The translations under genes and the position numbers were made by a program. From Holosporales bacterium (GTDB lineage Bacteria; Pseudomonadota; Alphaproteobacteria; RUG11792): DNA of 7,131 bases. Positions within the stretch are counted from its first letter, which is position 1, and the number at the start of each line of letters is the position of its first letter. Location of the stretch: assembly GCA_031275915.1 (NCBI GenBank), contig JAISOC010000060.1, positions 1-7,131 of the forward strand, written 5' to 3'. The notes under the pieces were generated by a model that had not been told where the DNA came from, ran no database searches, and saw only the letters and a list, made by a program, of their open reading frames with translations. Positions 6,921-7,131 of this stretch are shown piece after piece.

Positions 6921-7131
6921 TGTACCGTCCCGAAGTATGATAGTATGATAAACTGTAAAGAGTACAAAATATAGAGAAAAGAATTATGGGACATGTTGTA
7001 CATGAGTGCGCTAAGACAACTGAGGCAGTGCGTAGAGAAACACAGAATAGTAAAGAGAGTTTGAAGAAGCTTTCTAAGAAGTATTCTGTTGTTTGATAGA
7101 GTATGTAAGGAGAACTCCATAGAACATAGAC
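6921..7131 (+). mobile_element. Left part of an IS481-like insertion sequence, truncated by window
   Basis: The transposase fragment at 6986 implies an insertion sequence reading to the right. A plausible left end is TGTACCGTCCCGAAGT at 6921-6936, since elements of this kind often begin TGT. The other end is outside the window, so the terminal repeat and target duplication cannot be tested. A perfect dyad GAATTAA-CAC-TTAATTC at 6900-6916 sits just outside the proposed end. No other gene is seen in 6841-6985. Confidence 0.4.
6986..7131 (+). pseudogene. IS481-like transposase with internal deletion, partial
   Basis: From the ATG at 6986 the frame reads MGHVVHECAKTTEAVRRETQ and continues to KKLSKKYSVV before a TGA at 7094-7096 (36 residues). 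This matches the helix-turn-helix start of IS481-type transposases (MGQVLH-SA-TTEAVRR-IQ). From 7092 the next frame reads FDRVCKENSIEHR to the window end. This matches the IFDRVCNEHGIKHK stretch that in full-length relatives lies deep in the catalytic domain, roughly 200 residues further on. So about 600 bases appear deleted and the frame was lost at the join. Family residue numbers are from memory, not alignment. It cannot make active transposase, though transposase from an intact copy elsewhere might still act on its ends. Confidence 0.75.

Noticed and set aside
6887..7120. 77-codon minus-strand open frame rich in Leu and Ser
   Set aside because: Antisense of the IS481-like transposase fragment, whose plus-strand frames match a known family.

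Overview
The window looks like a piece of an AT-rich, degraded genome of an obligate intracellular bacterium. The best guess is an alphaproteobacterium of the order Rickettsiales. This rests on the style of the PheT, MutS and IspH proteins, low GC, long poorly coding gaps full of short repeats, and transposase remnants of types common in that group. The presence of ispH (MEP isoprenoid pathway) argues against Rickettsia itself, which has lost that pathway. The genus cannot be fixed from this sequence.

Layout: bases 1-201 are a leader with two perfect inverted repeats and no sign of the pheS 3' end. Bases 202-2583 (+) are pheT, intact. Bases 2584-3276 are a convergent gap of about 690 bases. 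It holds a terminator-like hairpin behind pheT, a segment bounded by GTACGTT/AACGTAC repeats with a GC-rich block inside, a 12-bp perfect hairpin, and two copies of a 71-bp direct repeat. Bases 3277-5685 (-) are mutS and 5682-6581 (-) are ispH; they overlap by 4 bases (ATGA) and are probably co-transcribed. Bases 6600-7131 are transposon debris: a frame-broken integrase-type transposase remnant on the minus strand directly upstream of ispH, then on the plus strand an IS481-like transposase with a large internal deletion, running off the window.

The three intact genes are housekeeping: phenylalanine charging of tRNA, mismatch repair and the last MEP-pathway step. They do not form a pathway together. 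I see no defence system, CRISPR array, tRNA, rRNA or clear riboswitch. The points most worth a second look are the missing ATG at the ispH start next to the transposase remnant, a short MutS C-terminus that a one-base change in an A8 tract would extend to usual family length, the repeats between pheT and mutS, and the internally deleted IS481-like transposase.
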